64,000 nucleotides of DNA from DASPJR01 sp035628505 (GTDB taxonomy: Bacteria; Planctomycetota; SZUA-567; H5-PLA8), in NCBI GenBank assembly GCA_035628505.1, contig DASPJR010000232.1:1-64000 (forward strand), written 5' to 3'. Positions 17,352 through 25,829 of this stretch are shown piece after piece; the first letter of the stretch is position 1; the number at the start of each line of letters is the position of its first letter. The position numbers and the translations under genes were made by a program. The notes under the pieces were generated by a model that was not told where the DNA came from, ran no database searches, and saw nothing but the letters and a program-made list of their open reading frames with translations.

Positions 17352-17738
17352 TCACGGCCGCAGCGCCGAGCGGGGATCTTCTCCCGCCCGCAGCGAAATG
17401 CGCGCCCCCTCTGCGCCTTTTTCAAGGCATTCAAAGAGGTTGCGCACCGCCTGTCCGAGCCGGTCGTCGCCCGCGCGGCAGCTTTCCACATGTTCAACAA
17501 TCTCTCGCGCCAGCCCCGCCGCGTTTTCGACCAGCGGCACAGCGTTTTCCTTTTCCGGCGGAGCCTCATCCAGCAGGTATGGATCGAGCAGATCCTGCAG
17601 ACGCCTGGCCGGCAGCAGCGCGGCAGCGAGATCCAACCCACGATGTTTTTGAATGCGCTCGAGATGATACACAATTCGAGCGGCCAGCGTTGCGGCGTGC
17701 GGAAGATTCAGGGGAACGTTGAAGTGCGGCTGATTCAT
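17352..17738 (-). CDS. small protein coupled to the ABC-export operon
   Basis: The 128-residue product is rich in Leu, Ala, Glu and Arg and is probably helical (HAATLAARIVYHLERIQKHRGL, LAREIVEHVESCRAG). No family is recognised. Its ATG is 3 nt after the stop of the 506-residue membrane protein, which implies coupling. This frame was preferred over overlapping frames on both strands because of the coupling and its natural composition. Confidence 0.6.
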   Translation of the reverse strand: MNQPHFNVPLNLPHAATLAARIVYHLERIQKHRGLDLAAALLPARRLQDLLDPYLLDEAPPEKENAVPLVENAAGLAREIVEHVESCRAGDDRLGQAVRNLFECLEKGAEGARISLRAGEDPRSALRP

Positions 17739-17741
17739 TAC

Positions 17742-19262
17742 TTAATGTGCTTTTAAATCCGGTGCATGCTCCTCCATCACGCGCTCGGCGTTTTTGAACA
17801 GAATGGCGGGAACACTTTCAGGCGGTAACGGAATCCAGCCCTTGTCGGCCTCGTAAGTCCACGGTTTTCCAAACGGGCTCTGAATCACATTGAGCTCCAT
17901 TCCAATTGCATTGGTCATGGATGCCGATGGCGGATTGCGCGGGTCTGCGTACCATTTGCGGACCCAGCGCTGCAATTCATTCAGATCTGCCGGCGGCTGT
18001 CCATTATGGTTTGCGCGGTACGTGTCGATGATCGCCCGAACGATGCTTGCCGCCTGAATCGCCTGGCGCAGTACGACTCCATAGGAGCGGACTTCCCCGC
18101 GGGCCGGATCGTATTCGAAGTGAAAGCCGAATGCGTCCAGCGGTTTTCCGGCTTCATCAAAGTCTCTGAACACCGGATCCTTCCGAAGCTCATCAGTAAT
18201 TTCCGTAAGATCCTCGGGGAATTTTGCCTTCCGACTCTTGTACGCATTGATTATCGCTTGCATGCGCGTCTGCTGGACGAGGCTGCGGGCATTGAGCCAG
18301 TCACGCGCGGAAATCTCTCGGAACTCTTTGCTGTTGGCCGGATCTTTGACATTTTTCAGCAGCAGCGAATCTGCCAGTTCGTACGCGGTGGACTCCACTG
18401 ACAAGCGCGCGATCAGATCTTCAAATTCGGCGATCATCTTGTCACGGCGTTCACTGGCTTTGCGCTGCTTGAGCTTGTTCACAACGGCCTGAAACCAGCC
18501 GATGGCTCGATGGGCATAATCCTTGCGCAACTCCGGATTGAGCGGCGGAACGACAAACAGCCTGCCGGCCTCATTAAGTAAGGTCAGTTTTCCAGGATTC
18601 TTGACGATCGCATCGATATAGAACTTTTCGACGGCGTATCGGTTCTGCTCAAGCGCCGAGAGCACCTTTCCGCCATTGACCGCCGCATCGATCCAGTGTG
18701 GATCGAGCTCGAGCATCGTCTGGTAAAAACGCAGGAGCATGTCGAATTTCTGGCCGCGCCGGAAACTGTTGACCACATACTGCTGGCTGGTCAGCCAGAT
18801 GTAGTCCGCCGCCAACTGCGGATTTCCGGCCGTCATGTAGACGAGTGAATTGCCCTTGGGCATGTAGAGGTACTGCGCGCGAAAAACGGCTTCGGGGTCT
18901 TTGCTCTGGGCAATCTTGCGGATCAGCGCTTCGTGCTGCTTGTCACGATCTGCCGCAAAGCCGCGCAGGTGGTCCAATTCCGTCTGGTGGCTGGCGGCAC
19001 AGAGCACCAGCAGCAGAACAATGCCGAGATGAAGCAGAATGTAACGCTGCGGAATGAGCCGGTAGAGCAGGCGCTGCAGACCGCGCCCGGGCAGGACGAC
19101 AGCCGTCTGCACGCGCGGCACGAAGGCGTAAAGGATCAGCAGCAGGGCGCCCAGTGCGAAGGCTGCAAACCACGCGGTGTAGCCCCACTGCGACAGGTTT
19201 TCCCAGAACGCATACCGGTCACGGAGCTCGACAAACGATTGAACCTGTGGATCCAACTCCAT
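17742..19262 (-). CDS. membrane protein with helical repeat region, ABC operon
   Basis: The 506-residue protein has two N-terminal membrane segments (WFAAFALGALLLILYAFVP; YILLHLGIVLLLVLCAAS). A mostly helical, TPR-like region follows (YQTMLELDPHWIDAAVNGGKVL, YAVEKFYIDAIVKNPGKLTLLNEAG). The C-terminal domain contains DAFGFHFEYDPARGEVRS. No named family is recognised. It starts 15 nt after the ABC permease stop, so it likely works with the transporter. Confidence 0.75.
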   Translation of the reverse strand: MELDPQVQSFVELRDRYAFWENLSQWGYTAWFAAFALGALLLILYAFVPRVQTAVVLPGRGLQRLLYRLIPQRYILLHLGIVLLLVLCAASHQTELDHLRGFAADRDKQHEALIRKIAQSKDPEAVFRAQYLYMPKGNSLVYMTAGNPQLAADYIWLTSQQYVVNSFRRGQKFDMLLRFYQTMLELDPHWIDAAVNGGKVLSALEQNRYAVEKFYIDAIVKNPGKLTLLNEAGRLFVVPPLNPELRKDYAHRAIGWFQAVVNKLKQRKASERRDKMIAEFEDLIARLSVESTAYELADSLLLKNVKDPANSKEFREISARDWLNARSLVQQTRMQAIINAYKSRKAKFPEDLTEITDELRKDPVFRDFDEAGKPLDAFGFHFEYDPARGEVRSYGVVLRQAIQAASIVRAIIDTYRANHNGQPPADLNELQRWVRKWYADPRNPPSASMTNAIGMELNVIQSPFGKPWTYEADKGWIPLPPESVPAILFKNAERVMEEHAPDLKAH

Positions 19263-19277
19263 GGCGCCAGGCTCCGT

Positions 19278-20054
19278 CTAAAAATTCCGCCGGCTGAAAA
19301 TCAAGTGCGACATCAACAGCACGGCCGAAGCGTACGCAAGCCCATACACAGTAACCAGGACCAGTTCCGAGCCGGACACAGCCAGAGCGTCGCCAGCCAA
19401 CACAGCTTTATCTCGAATGTTGAAATTGTGCAGGTTGGGCAGGAACAGGTAAACGGCATAGAGCAGCTTTTCAACCCACGGAGCGCTCATTTTCATCGTT
19501 GAACCCAGCTCAACGACCCACTTCGTGAGCTGTCCCACAAAGAAGATGACGGTTGTGAAGATCGCCGAGAGAATGGGCGTGCTGGCCGAGCTGAAAAAAA
19601 TGGCGACCGCGGTGACAACCATCATTTCGATGAGCGTCAGATAGAGCGCCTGGAGCAGGCCCAGCGTCACGGGCACGCCGGAAAACCAGAGGTACGCAAG
19701 AAATGCAGATGAGAGCAACACCAGATTGACCAGGGTAGTAATCACCAGTCCGAAATATTTTCCGGCGATGAATTGCCAGCGTTCAGCCGGCTTGCTTAGA
19801 ATCGTGTAAATGGTGCGCTTGTCGATTTCCTTATAGATAAGTCCGGTGCCGATGAAGATCGACACCATGCCGGAGAAAATCCAGATGGCGGCAAGACCGA
19901 CGTCCGCCATGATCTTTTCACTGCCGCCAAAGCTGACCCATCCTATGGCGCGCGAGACCAGAATCATCATCACGCCGAACGCAAACAGAACGTACAGAAT
20001 CTTGTCGCGTACCGCTTCTTTGAAGGTGTTCAGTGCAATCGCGGCGACGATCAT
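19278..20054 (-). CDS. ABC-2 type transporter permease
   Basis: The 258-residue product has about six membrane helices. It carries the ABC-2 signature region after helix 2 (GTGLIYKEIDKRTIYTILSKP, WQFIAGKYFGLVITT), as in NosY/YhaP-like permeases. Its ATG overlaps the ATPase stop (20051-20054), so the two are coupled and form an export or membrane-remodelling ABC system. Substrate unknown. Confidence 0.9.
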   Translation of the reverse strand: MIVAAIALNTFKEAVRDKILYVLFAFGVMMILVSRAIGWVSFGGSEKIMADVGLAAIWIFSGMVSIFIGTGLIYKEIDKRTIYTILSKPAERWQFIAGKYFGLVITTLVNLVLLSSAFLAYLWFSGVPVTLGLLQALYLTLIEMMVVTAVAIFFSSASTPILSAIFTTVIFFVGQLTKWVVELGSTMKMSAPWVEKLLYAVYLFLPNLHNFNIRDKAVLAGDALAVSGSELVLVTVYGLAYASAVLLMSHLIFSRRNF

Positions 20055-21040
20055 GCATGCACCTCCGCCGGCTTATCTTTGACAATGACACTTCCGTCAC
20101 CCGCTCCCCCATCTGTGACGCGGACGAAGTACTCTTCGAGCGATTCGCGGTGCGGCTGGATTACGCGCAGAATGCCCCCGGCAGCTTCGATGCGGCTCTT
20201 CGCAGCCTGGGCTTTCTCCTCGGTATCAACGATCACATGATAAAGCGCGCCATCATGCCAGCAGCGCACCGCCAGCTTGCGAACCTCTTCAATTCCGGCC
20301 GCTGGAATGCCGGATGCGGCAAGCTTCACTTCCAGCACCTTGCCCGTCAGCAGCGAACTGATCGGGCCTTCCGCGACTTTGCTGCCCTGGTTGAGCACGC
20401 AGACGCGATCGCAGATTTCTTCGACATCGCTGAGGATATGCGAACTGAAGAACACTGTCTGTCCCGCATCACGCAGCGATAGAATAATATTTCTAACATC
20501 CCGGCGTCCGAGCGGATCGAGTCCGGACATGGGTTCATCGAGGATGACCACCGGCGGCTGATGCATGATCGCCTGGGCCAGTCCGAGCCGCTGGCGCATG
20601 CCTTTGGAGAATTCACGCATGGGCACGTCCGCGGCATGCTCCAGGCTGAACTGTGCCAGCAGTTCAGACGTGCGCCTGCGGCGTGTCTCGCGATCCAGGT
20701 GGGACAAGCGGCCGTAAAAATCCAGCGTCTCGCGCGCCGTCAGGTATTCGTAGAAGTACGGATTCTCCGGCATGAAGCCGACATGGCGCCGCGTCTTGCT
20801 ATCCCGAACGTCGCCGCCCATGATCCAGGCCTGTCCTTCGGTGCAGAACTGCAGCCCAACAAGAATCTTTATGGTTGAGGTCTTTCCTGCACCGTTATGT
20901 CCCAGGAACCCGAAAATGGTCTTCGGCGGCACTTCCATATTCAGACCCTTCAGCGCGTGTTTTTTGCGCGCGAAAAGGCCGGGATTGTAGGTCATGTGCA
21001 GGTTGCTGGTTTTAATGGCGAGATCGCTACCATTCACCAT
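20051..21040 (-). CDS. ABC transporter ATP-binding protein
   Basis: The 329-residue ATPase has Walker A GHNGAGKT, Q-loop FMPENPYFYEYLTA, signature FSKGMRQRLGLAQA, Walker B VVILDEP and H-loop FFSSHILSDVEE. After about residue 225 there is an extra regulatory domain of roughly 100 residues, as in ABC-2 drug or lipid exporters. GAGGAA lies about 8 nt before the ATG. It is first in a four-gene minus-strand operon. Confidence 0.95.
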   Translation of the reverse strand: MVNGSDLAIKTSNLHMTYNPGLFARKKHALKGLNMEVPPKTIFGFLGHNGAGKTSTIKILVGLQFCTEGQAWIMGGDVRDSKTRRHVGFMPENPYFYEYLTARETLDFYGRLSHLDRETRRRRTSELLAQFSLEHAADVPMREFSKGMRQRLGLAQAIMHQPPVVILDEPMSGLDPLGRRDVRNIILSLRDAGQTVFFSSHILSDVEEICDRVCVLNQGSKVAEGPISSLLTGKVLEVKLAASGIPAAGIEEVRKLAVRCWHDGALYHVIVDTEEKAQAAKSRIEAAGGILRVIQPHRESLEEYFVRVTDGGAGDGSVIVKDKPAEVHA

Positions 21041-21297
21041 TGTTCATTCCTCGTTCATCTGCGCGGGAGCCGCGGACGCAAAACGCGTACCTTCTGCTCC
21101 CAGATGGAAGACGCCTCATGACGGGCCCGCTATTACATAAAAAGCAGCCGAAGTTTGTCATGTTGAACCCTGAACTTGTCACTCTGCCTCGCTGGTTTTT
21201 TCAGAGTCCCTGATTACACTATCTTCTCAGGCGTAAACGGAAAGTCAGTTCCTGGTTACGTGCCTCTCAGCGCTGCACATCAAGAGAAGGAGCATCC

Positions 21298-21627
21298 ATG
21301 GCCGTTGCTACCACTGACCGTTGTCTGCGCTGCGCAACCAAGCTGCGCGCGCCGCGCAAAGTCTGTCCCTGCTGCGGCTGGGACCCGTCCGCTCCCCCCG
21401 AAGAGAAGAGCGAAGCCGCAGGTGGCGACTCGGGCAAACCCGCCAGCCATCAGCCGCGCCGCGTAACGGCCAAGGCCGGCGTCAAGATCTGCCCGGTATG
21501 CATGAATTCAGTTGCCGAAGAACAGCTCGTCGAACAGGAAGGCCAGCGCGTGTGCCAGAGCTGCGCCGACAGCCTTAAGAGCAAAGCCGCCAAAAAAGCC
21601 GCCGGACCGCCGCCAGACAAGAAGTAG
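21298..21627 (+). CDS. double zinc-ribbon protein
   Basis: The 109-residue protein has two zinc-ribbon modules: CLRCATKL...CPCCGWDP near the N-terminus and CPVCMNSV...CQSCADSL near residues 63-90, joined by a flexible linker and ended by a Lys/Ala/Pro tail. Eight cysteines in CxxC pairs indicate two Zn sites. GAAGGAG precedes the ATG. Function unknown. Confidence 0.75.
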   Translation: MAVATTDRCLRCATKLRAPRKVCPCCGWDPSAPPEEKSEAAGGDSGKPASHQPRRVTAKAGVKICPVCMNSVAEEQLVEQEGQRVCQSCADSLKSKAAKKAAGPPPDKK

Positions 21628-21663
21628 GCGGAACGCAGTGAACAGTTGGCAGTTGGCAGTAAC

Positions 21664-21763
21664 TCACCCTGAAGGGGTGAAACATCATAGCCCAGGGCAA
21701 GCGCGCGAAGCGAGCGCCGCCCTGGGTCATGTGTCCTCTCCATTTTTGACGCCCTGAAAGGGC
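21664..21763. repeat. REP-like palindrome cluster
   Basis: Three hairpins lie in a row: TCACCC/GGGTGA (21664-21680), CCCAGGGC/GCCCTGGG (21691-21726, with an inner GCGC/GCGC) and GCCC/GGGC around TGAAA (21751-21763). Similar 'CCCTGAAAGGGC' and 'AGCCCAGGGC' units are, as I recall, dispersed in PVC and other environmental genomes and resemble REP sequences mobilised by RAYT transposases. No transposase is present. The remaining 21764-22121 holds no gene that I can support. Confidence 0.6.
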
Positions 21764-22121
21764 AAAACAAGTGTTTTAGAGCCCCACTGGGCGAGTGTTC
21801 GAATGTCGTGCGCTCTCCTCTTGCTTCGCTTCAACTGCGACGGCTGGGCCTGCATTGCCCCTGTAAAAACTCTCACCCGAGCGCGCGAAATTCCTGTTGT
21901 AGCGGCCTCAACCGTGGCTATCATTTTGGTGAAGCCGCGCGCTGAATTACCTATATCCCGTTTCGGTTCGCCTGACCGACGGGACAAACCAGCGCGTGGT
22001 GGTTGGTATAGGCCGCGAATTCTTCCGACATCTCAAAATTGAATCATACGCTGGCCGCGCCGTTTTCGGACGCAGCCGTTCTGGCGTAAGCGGTACGCAG
22101 CGTTAACGCGTGCTGCCGGAA

Positions 22122-22147
22122 GATCCTCCGCGGCCTGAAGGAGGATC
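22122..22147 (+). promoter_or_regulatory. hairpin sequestering the ribosome binding site
   Basis: GATCCTCC (22122-22129) is perfectly complementary to GGAGGATC (22140-22147), with a 10-nt loop. The right arm contains the GGAGG Shine-Dalgarno 6 nt before the ATG at 22151. Folding would hide the ribosome site, suggesting translational control by a ligand, a protein or temperature. Confidence 0.6.
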
Positions 22148-22150
22148 GTT

Positions 22151-22864
22151 ATGGAGGACACGTTTTTTACGGTTGAGGAAGCGGCGAGCATACTGGGCTG
22201 CGACCGGGCGACGGTGTACCGCATAATGGCAAACGGGTGGCTCAGCCGCCCGCCAGGCACGACGAAAAGAGAAACCGGTGGACGCGTGACGCGAAAGTCG
22301 CTTTACCAGCTTCTGCTGATCGATCGTCTAAGTTGCCTTCCCCCAAAGACTTTCATTAAACTGCCGGTCCGGCGTAAAGTTTTTGAAAAATCTGAGTCGC
22401 AAATCGCGAACGCAAAGCATCTCAGTATAAGTGAGGAGAGGGTCATTCCTGCGCAAGCGGCCCCTCCCGATAATGGGAATCGGCCGGATCAATCAAAGCG
22501 ATGCCTGCACCACGACTTCGCGGAACAGCACCAGTTCAGCCTGGGATGGAAGGCGCGGCAGTTGGCACCTGGCGATCCGTCTTTTCAGGACGACCTGATC
22601 CAAGAGATGTCGCTGGCCATACTGGAATACGATCAGCCTGCCAGTTTTGAGTTCCTCTTCGAGCTGGCCACCAATCACGCAAAGATGTACATCCGCTATG
22701 AAATCGCCCGAAATATGCTGCGGCTGGGTGCGGCTCGTTACGCACGCGATCGCTTCGCAGAAAGAATGGAAAGTCTACAGGCCTTGATCGACGAACTGAT
22801 CGAACGCGGCGTGCCGACTGAATGGATCGAAGAGGTGCTCGGCGAGCGGCTGGACGTGGCCTGA
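22151..22864 (+). CDS. excisionase-type HTH protein with sigma70 region 2-like domain
   Basis: Residues 1-60 form an excisionase/MerR-like helix-turn-helix (FFTVEEAASILGCDRATVYRIMANGWL). After a polar linker, about 125-190 resembles sigma-factor region 2: WKARQLAPGDPSFQDDLIQEMSLAIL, then ASFEFLFELATNHAKMYIR, compared with the DVVQEAFI/LYRIAVNTAKNYL pattern of ECF sigmas. No sigma region 4 follows; the last 40 residues are helical (MESLQALIDELIERG). It may be a DNA-binding regulator derived from a sigma factor. Repeat-rich flanks hint at an accessory origin. Confidence 0.65.
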   Translation: MEDTFFTVEEAASILGCDRATVYRIMANGWLSRPPGTTKRETGGRVTRKSLYQLLLIDRLSCLPPKTFIKLPVRRKVFEKSESQIANAKHLSISEERVIPAQAAPPDNGNRPDQSKRCLHHDFAEQHQFSLGWKARQLAPGDPSFQDDLIQEMSLAILEYDQPASFEFLFELATNHAKMYIRYEIARNMLRLGAARYARDRFAERMESLQALIDELIERGVPTEWIEEVLGERLDVA

Positions 22865-22876
22865 AGTAAATGTGGT

Positions 22877-23066
22877 GCGAACTTTAGTTCGCAATCCTGT
22901 TCGCGAACTGAAGTTCGCGCCGCAATGCTGAACAGGGCCCGCACGACGTTTGTTTCAAATGGGGTGAATTGTTTTTACTGCGGACGCTGGTTCTTGCCGC
23001 TTCCTGTGCCTGCGGCACCCGGCCCGCGCTCTGCTTGGGCCGGGCCATCCGCGAACTGAAGTTCGC
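22877..23066. repeat. three GCGAACT..AGTTCGC palindromes
   Basis: Near-identical 16-bp palindromes occur at 22877-22892 (centre TT), 22903-22918 and 23051-23066 (centre GA). Between them is non-coding sequence, followed by a second palindromic run of ATTCGGAATTCGGATTCGAAATTCG type at about 23083-23114. No gene is seen in 22865-23110. They look like dispersed short repeats or protein-binding sites. Confidence 0.6.
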
Positions 23067-23113
23067 GCCACAAATCCGCAATCCGAAATTCGGAATTCGG
23101 ATTCGAAATTCGA

Positions 23114-23150
23114 AATAAAAAAAGACACAAAGCGCGGGGCTTTGTGTCTT
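23114..23150 (-). terminator. intrinsic terminator of the minus-strand gene ending at 23191
   Basis: AAGACACAAAGC (23122-23133) pairs with GCTTTGTGTCTT (23139-23150). On the minus strand it is followed by a run of seven T. It lies about 40 nt after the stop of the secreted protein gene. Confidence 0.85.
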
Positions 23151-23190
23151 CGAGTCTTAGAGTCTTCGTTTTGTCTGTGCCGTACCCGTC

Positions 23191-23841
23191 TTACAGATCT
23201 TTGTTGCGGCGCGGCTTGCCGGTGTCGTCATCGAGAACGTCTATGGTCATCCAGCCGAGCACGAAGTCAATCGCCTGCATCGGGCGCACGTTCACGTTGA
23301 CCATCACGCCGGCCTGGATCGTCGCGCCAACTCCAAGGAACGAACGGTCGTTATTGTTGGCGTAAACGGCGGAAGTATCCAGATCCATCTTTTCGCTGCG
23401 GAAGCTTTCGACCCAGCCGGTGATGCGTTCGCGCTGAACCTTCTGGTAGTACAGCAGGCTGACGCCCACTTCCTTGCGCTTCTCGCGCCACACGCCCGCG
23501 CTGCGGCCGCGGAAGCCGACATGGTAGGCATCGCCCCAGCCGCCCATCGCCTGGGCCAGCTTTGTGGCTCGCACATTCACCATGAAGCCCGGGCCAGCGC
23601 CGACGGAGAAGTCGACGATGTCAACCAGGTCGTAAAAGCGGCTGAGAAAATAGTGGCCCGCCTGCGCGCCAAGGCTGCGTTCATCATTGCTCCGGCGCGA
23701 TGAGGTGCCGTTAGCCTGCCTTTCGAGATCGCCGGCGCTGGTGCCGTTGCGGGAAGTCTTCGGAATTTCATCGTCGGCCGCCATCGCAACTGAAAGCGTC
23801 AGCACCGCGGCAAACAACGGCAATAATCGGAATACGCGCAT
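23191..23841 (-). CDS. secreted hypothetical protein, possible outer-membrane beta-strand protein
   Basis: The 216-residue product has a signal peptide (LLPLFAAVLTLSVAMAADDE). A beta-rich body of alternating aromatic/glycine segments follows (VDFSVGAGPGFMVNVRATK, GDAYHVGFRGRSAGVW, EVGVSLLYYQ, IDFVLGWMTIDVLDDD). No family is recognised. GAGAGGGG precedes ATG 23841, preferred over 23880. Confidence 0.65.
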   Translation of the reverse strand: MRVFRLLPLFAAVLTLSVAMAADDEIPKTSRNGTSAGDLERQANGTSSRRSNDERSLGAQAGHYFLSRFYDLVDIVDFSVGAGPGFMVNVRATKLAQAMGGWGDAYHVGFRGRSAGVWREKRKEVGVSLLYYQKVQRERITGWVESFRSEKMDLDTSAVYANNNDRSFLGVGATIQAGVMVNVNVRPMQAIDFVLGWMTIDVLDDDTGKPRRNKDL

Positions 23842-24046
23842 GAGCCCCTCTCCAAAGCCATGTGTCTGGCTTGAAAGCATTTATGTAATGCAGGAAGTTT
23901 CTAAGATTTCTCTAAAGTTGTCAATGCATATTTTCGGCATAGCTGGCGAGAACTTAATGGGGTCAAACCCTCGAGCGGCACGCAATATGCCAACATTTGC
24001 GGGGGCACTCTCTTGAATTCCGCCCTTAGCCGGTAGCATCTGGTGT

Positions 24047-24649
24047 ATGAGCGAGCCGTTAATGGAAGATTATGCGGCGTGGCAGATCAGCGAGCAGCGC
24101 CAGCGACACGAATGGACGCTGATGCGTCGAAGCATCGTGAAGACGCGGCTTTCCATTGTAATCTTCGGACATAGCGGGTTCTTCGCCACCTGTCTGCTCC
24201 TGAATGCACGCGGCGTCCCGTGTTCGACCTTTATACATCTGGGCTGGTGGTCGCTGCTGCTGGCCAGCCTCCTGCTTCTGCTGATGGAATTTCTGCATGT
24301 GCACTCGCTGCCCCGGATCCCACCGCGTTTTGTGGTGCGCCGCAGCGGACTCACCGAGTATGGTGAAGAAGGCCCGCGGACACACTGGGATTGGGGACGC
24401 GCCGAGCAGTTGAGCATTGCAACCGACCACGAGCGGCCCGCGTACCGCAGCCTGGTAGTGGCGCTGCGAAGCCAATCAAAGCTTTTTCAGAAATTCACCC
24501 GGATTTACATCCCGCTTCCGGAAACCGAGCAGCAGATCAATGAACGCGATATCATTGCCGCCGTCAACGCGGCGCTCGAAGACAACAACATTGAACTCCA
24601 CCCCACCCGCGGCGGCGCGGTGGCGCTGGTTCCCGTGAAGCGCAACTGA
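24047..24649 (+). CDS. membrane protein with PH-like C-terminal domain
   Basis: The 200-residue protein has two membrane segments (LSIVIFGHSGFFATCLLL; WWSLLLASLLLLLMEFLHV). A soluble part follows that resembles bacterial PH-like domains (FVVRRSGLTEYGEEGPRTHWDW, SLVVALRSQSKLFQKFTRIYIPL). It is 14 nt before the rhomboid gene and therefore probably co-transcribed. The start is uncertain (24047 or 24062), both with weak ribosome sites. Confidence 0.65.
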   Translation: MSEPLMEDYAAWQISEQRQRHEWTLMRRSIVKTRLSIVIFGHSGFFATCLLLNARGVPCSTFIHLGWWSLLLASLLLLLMEFLHVHSLPRIPPRFVVRRSGLTEYGEEGPRTHWDWGRAEQLSIATDHERPAYRSLVVALRSQSKLFQKFTRIYIPLPETEQQINERDIIAAVNAALEDNNIELHPTRGGAVALVPVKRN

Positions 24650-24663
24650 CTGAAGGATGCTCC

Positions 24664-25821
24664 ATGTTTTTTCCGTACGCAGATGAAAACCCGCCGCATG
24701 CCCGCAAGCCGTGGGTCAACTGGGCGCTGATCGCAGTTAACGTGCTGATCTTCTTTCAGTTCGCGGGCGGGCCGGAGTACCGCGATATTGTCATGCGCTA
24801 CGGCTTCAAGCCCGCGCAATTCGAACCGCTCACGCTGCTCACGTCGCTGTTTCTGCACGGCGGATTCATGCATATCGCTGGAAACATGTGGTTTCTCTTC
24901 CTGTTCGGAGACAACGTGGAACGGCGCTGCGGACATCTGCTTTATTTCATCGCGTATATAATGTGCGGCGTCGCGGGGGACATCAGCCATTTTGTGTTCT
25001 TCCCCAATTCGAACGTTCCCAGCATCGGAGCGTCCGGCGCAATTTTTGGCGTGCTCGGGATGTACCTGTTTTTCTTTCCGCGCAACCGCATCAAAGTCAT
25101 CTTTTTCATCTTCTTTTTCATTCAGCGCGCCGCCATCAGCGCAATCTGGGTTATCGGGCTCTGGTTCGTGTTTGAAGTGATCTCCAGCAGCATGCAGACC
25201 ATGGGCGGCGTGGAATCCGGCGTCGGGCATCTGGCTCATTCAGGCGGATTCGTTGTCGGCGCTGCGCTCGCGGGAATTTTTACCATGCTCGGTTTGGTCG
25301 AACACGAAGACGATCATCTGCTGGCGGTCATGAGCGGCCGGGCCCGGCCGCGGCGAAGCTACTCCAGTGACGACGAGATTGAAGCAGCCGAGTACCGCCT
25401 GGAGCGCAGCCCCTACGCCGCGCCGGTGGATGACGGGCGCGGAGCAATCGTCCAGCTGCTTCACGCAGGCCGCACCGACGAAGCGCGACGCGCGTGGAGA
25501 CGCTACGCCTTCGACCACGCCGAGGGCGTGCTGCCGGTGCGTGAACAGCTTGAAGTCGCGCTGGCGCTGGACAAAAACGGCGAGCGCGGCGTGGCCCGCG
25601 ACGCATACGAACGGCTGATCAACGCGTATCCAAATGAGCAACCGTTTGCCGCTGAAGCCAATCTCGCTCTTGCGGGCATGCTGCTGCAGGAACTGAAAGA
25701 GAGCGGTGACGCGCGCGAAGTTCCAATGATTCAGCGACTGCTTCTGCGCGCAGCCGAGACGCATCCGCAACAGAACCGCCGGGCGCTGGCACAGAAGTGG
25801 CTCGAGGCGCTGGCGCATTAA
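24664..25821 (+). CDS. rhomboid-family intramembrane serine protease
   Basis: The 385-residue protein has six membrane helices with the rhomboid signatures LFLHGGFMHIAGNMWFLFLFG, catalytic serine in GASGAIFG and catalytic histidine in GHLAHSGGFVVG. The C-terminal 170 residues form a soluble helical region with TPR-like character (EARRAWRRYAFDHAEGVLPV, RDAYERLINAYPNEQPFAAEAN). It would cleave transmembrane substrates within the inner membrane. The dnaE2 start is 8 nt after the stop. Confidence 0.92.
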   Translation: MFFPYADENPPHARKPWVNWALIAVNVLIFFQFAGGPEYRDIVMRYGFKPAQFEPLTLLTSLFLHGGFMHIAGNMWFLFLFGDNVERRCGHLLYFIAYIMCGVAGDISHFVFFPNSNVPSIGASGAIFGVLGMYLFFFPRNRIKVIFFIFFFIQRAAISAIWVIGLWFVFEVISSSMQTMGGVESGVGHLAHSGGFVVGAALAGIFTMLGLVEHEDDHLLAVMSGRARPRRSYSSDDEIEAAEYRLERSPYAAPVDDGRGAIVQLLHAGRTDEARRAWRRYAFDHAEGVLPVREQLEVALALDKNGERGVARDAYERLINAYPNEQPFAAEANLALAGMLLQELKESGDAREVPMIQRLLLRAAETHPQQNRRALAQKWLEALAH

Positions 25822-25829
25822 GAGAACGC

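Noticed and set aside
17307..17756. 149-codon + strand frame overlapping the small minus-strand gene
   Set aside because: It crosses the terminator end and the coupled minus-strand start, and lacks a ribosome site.
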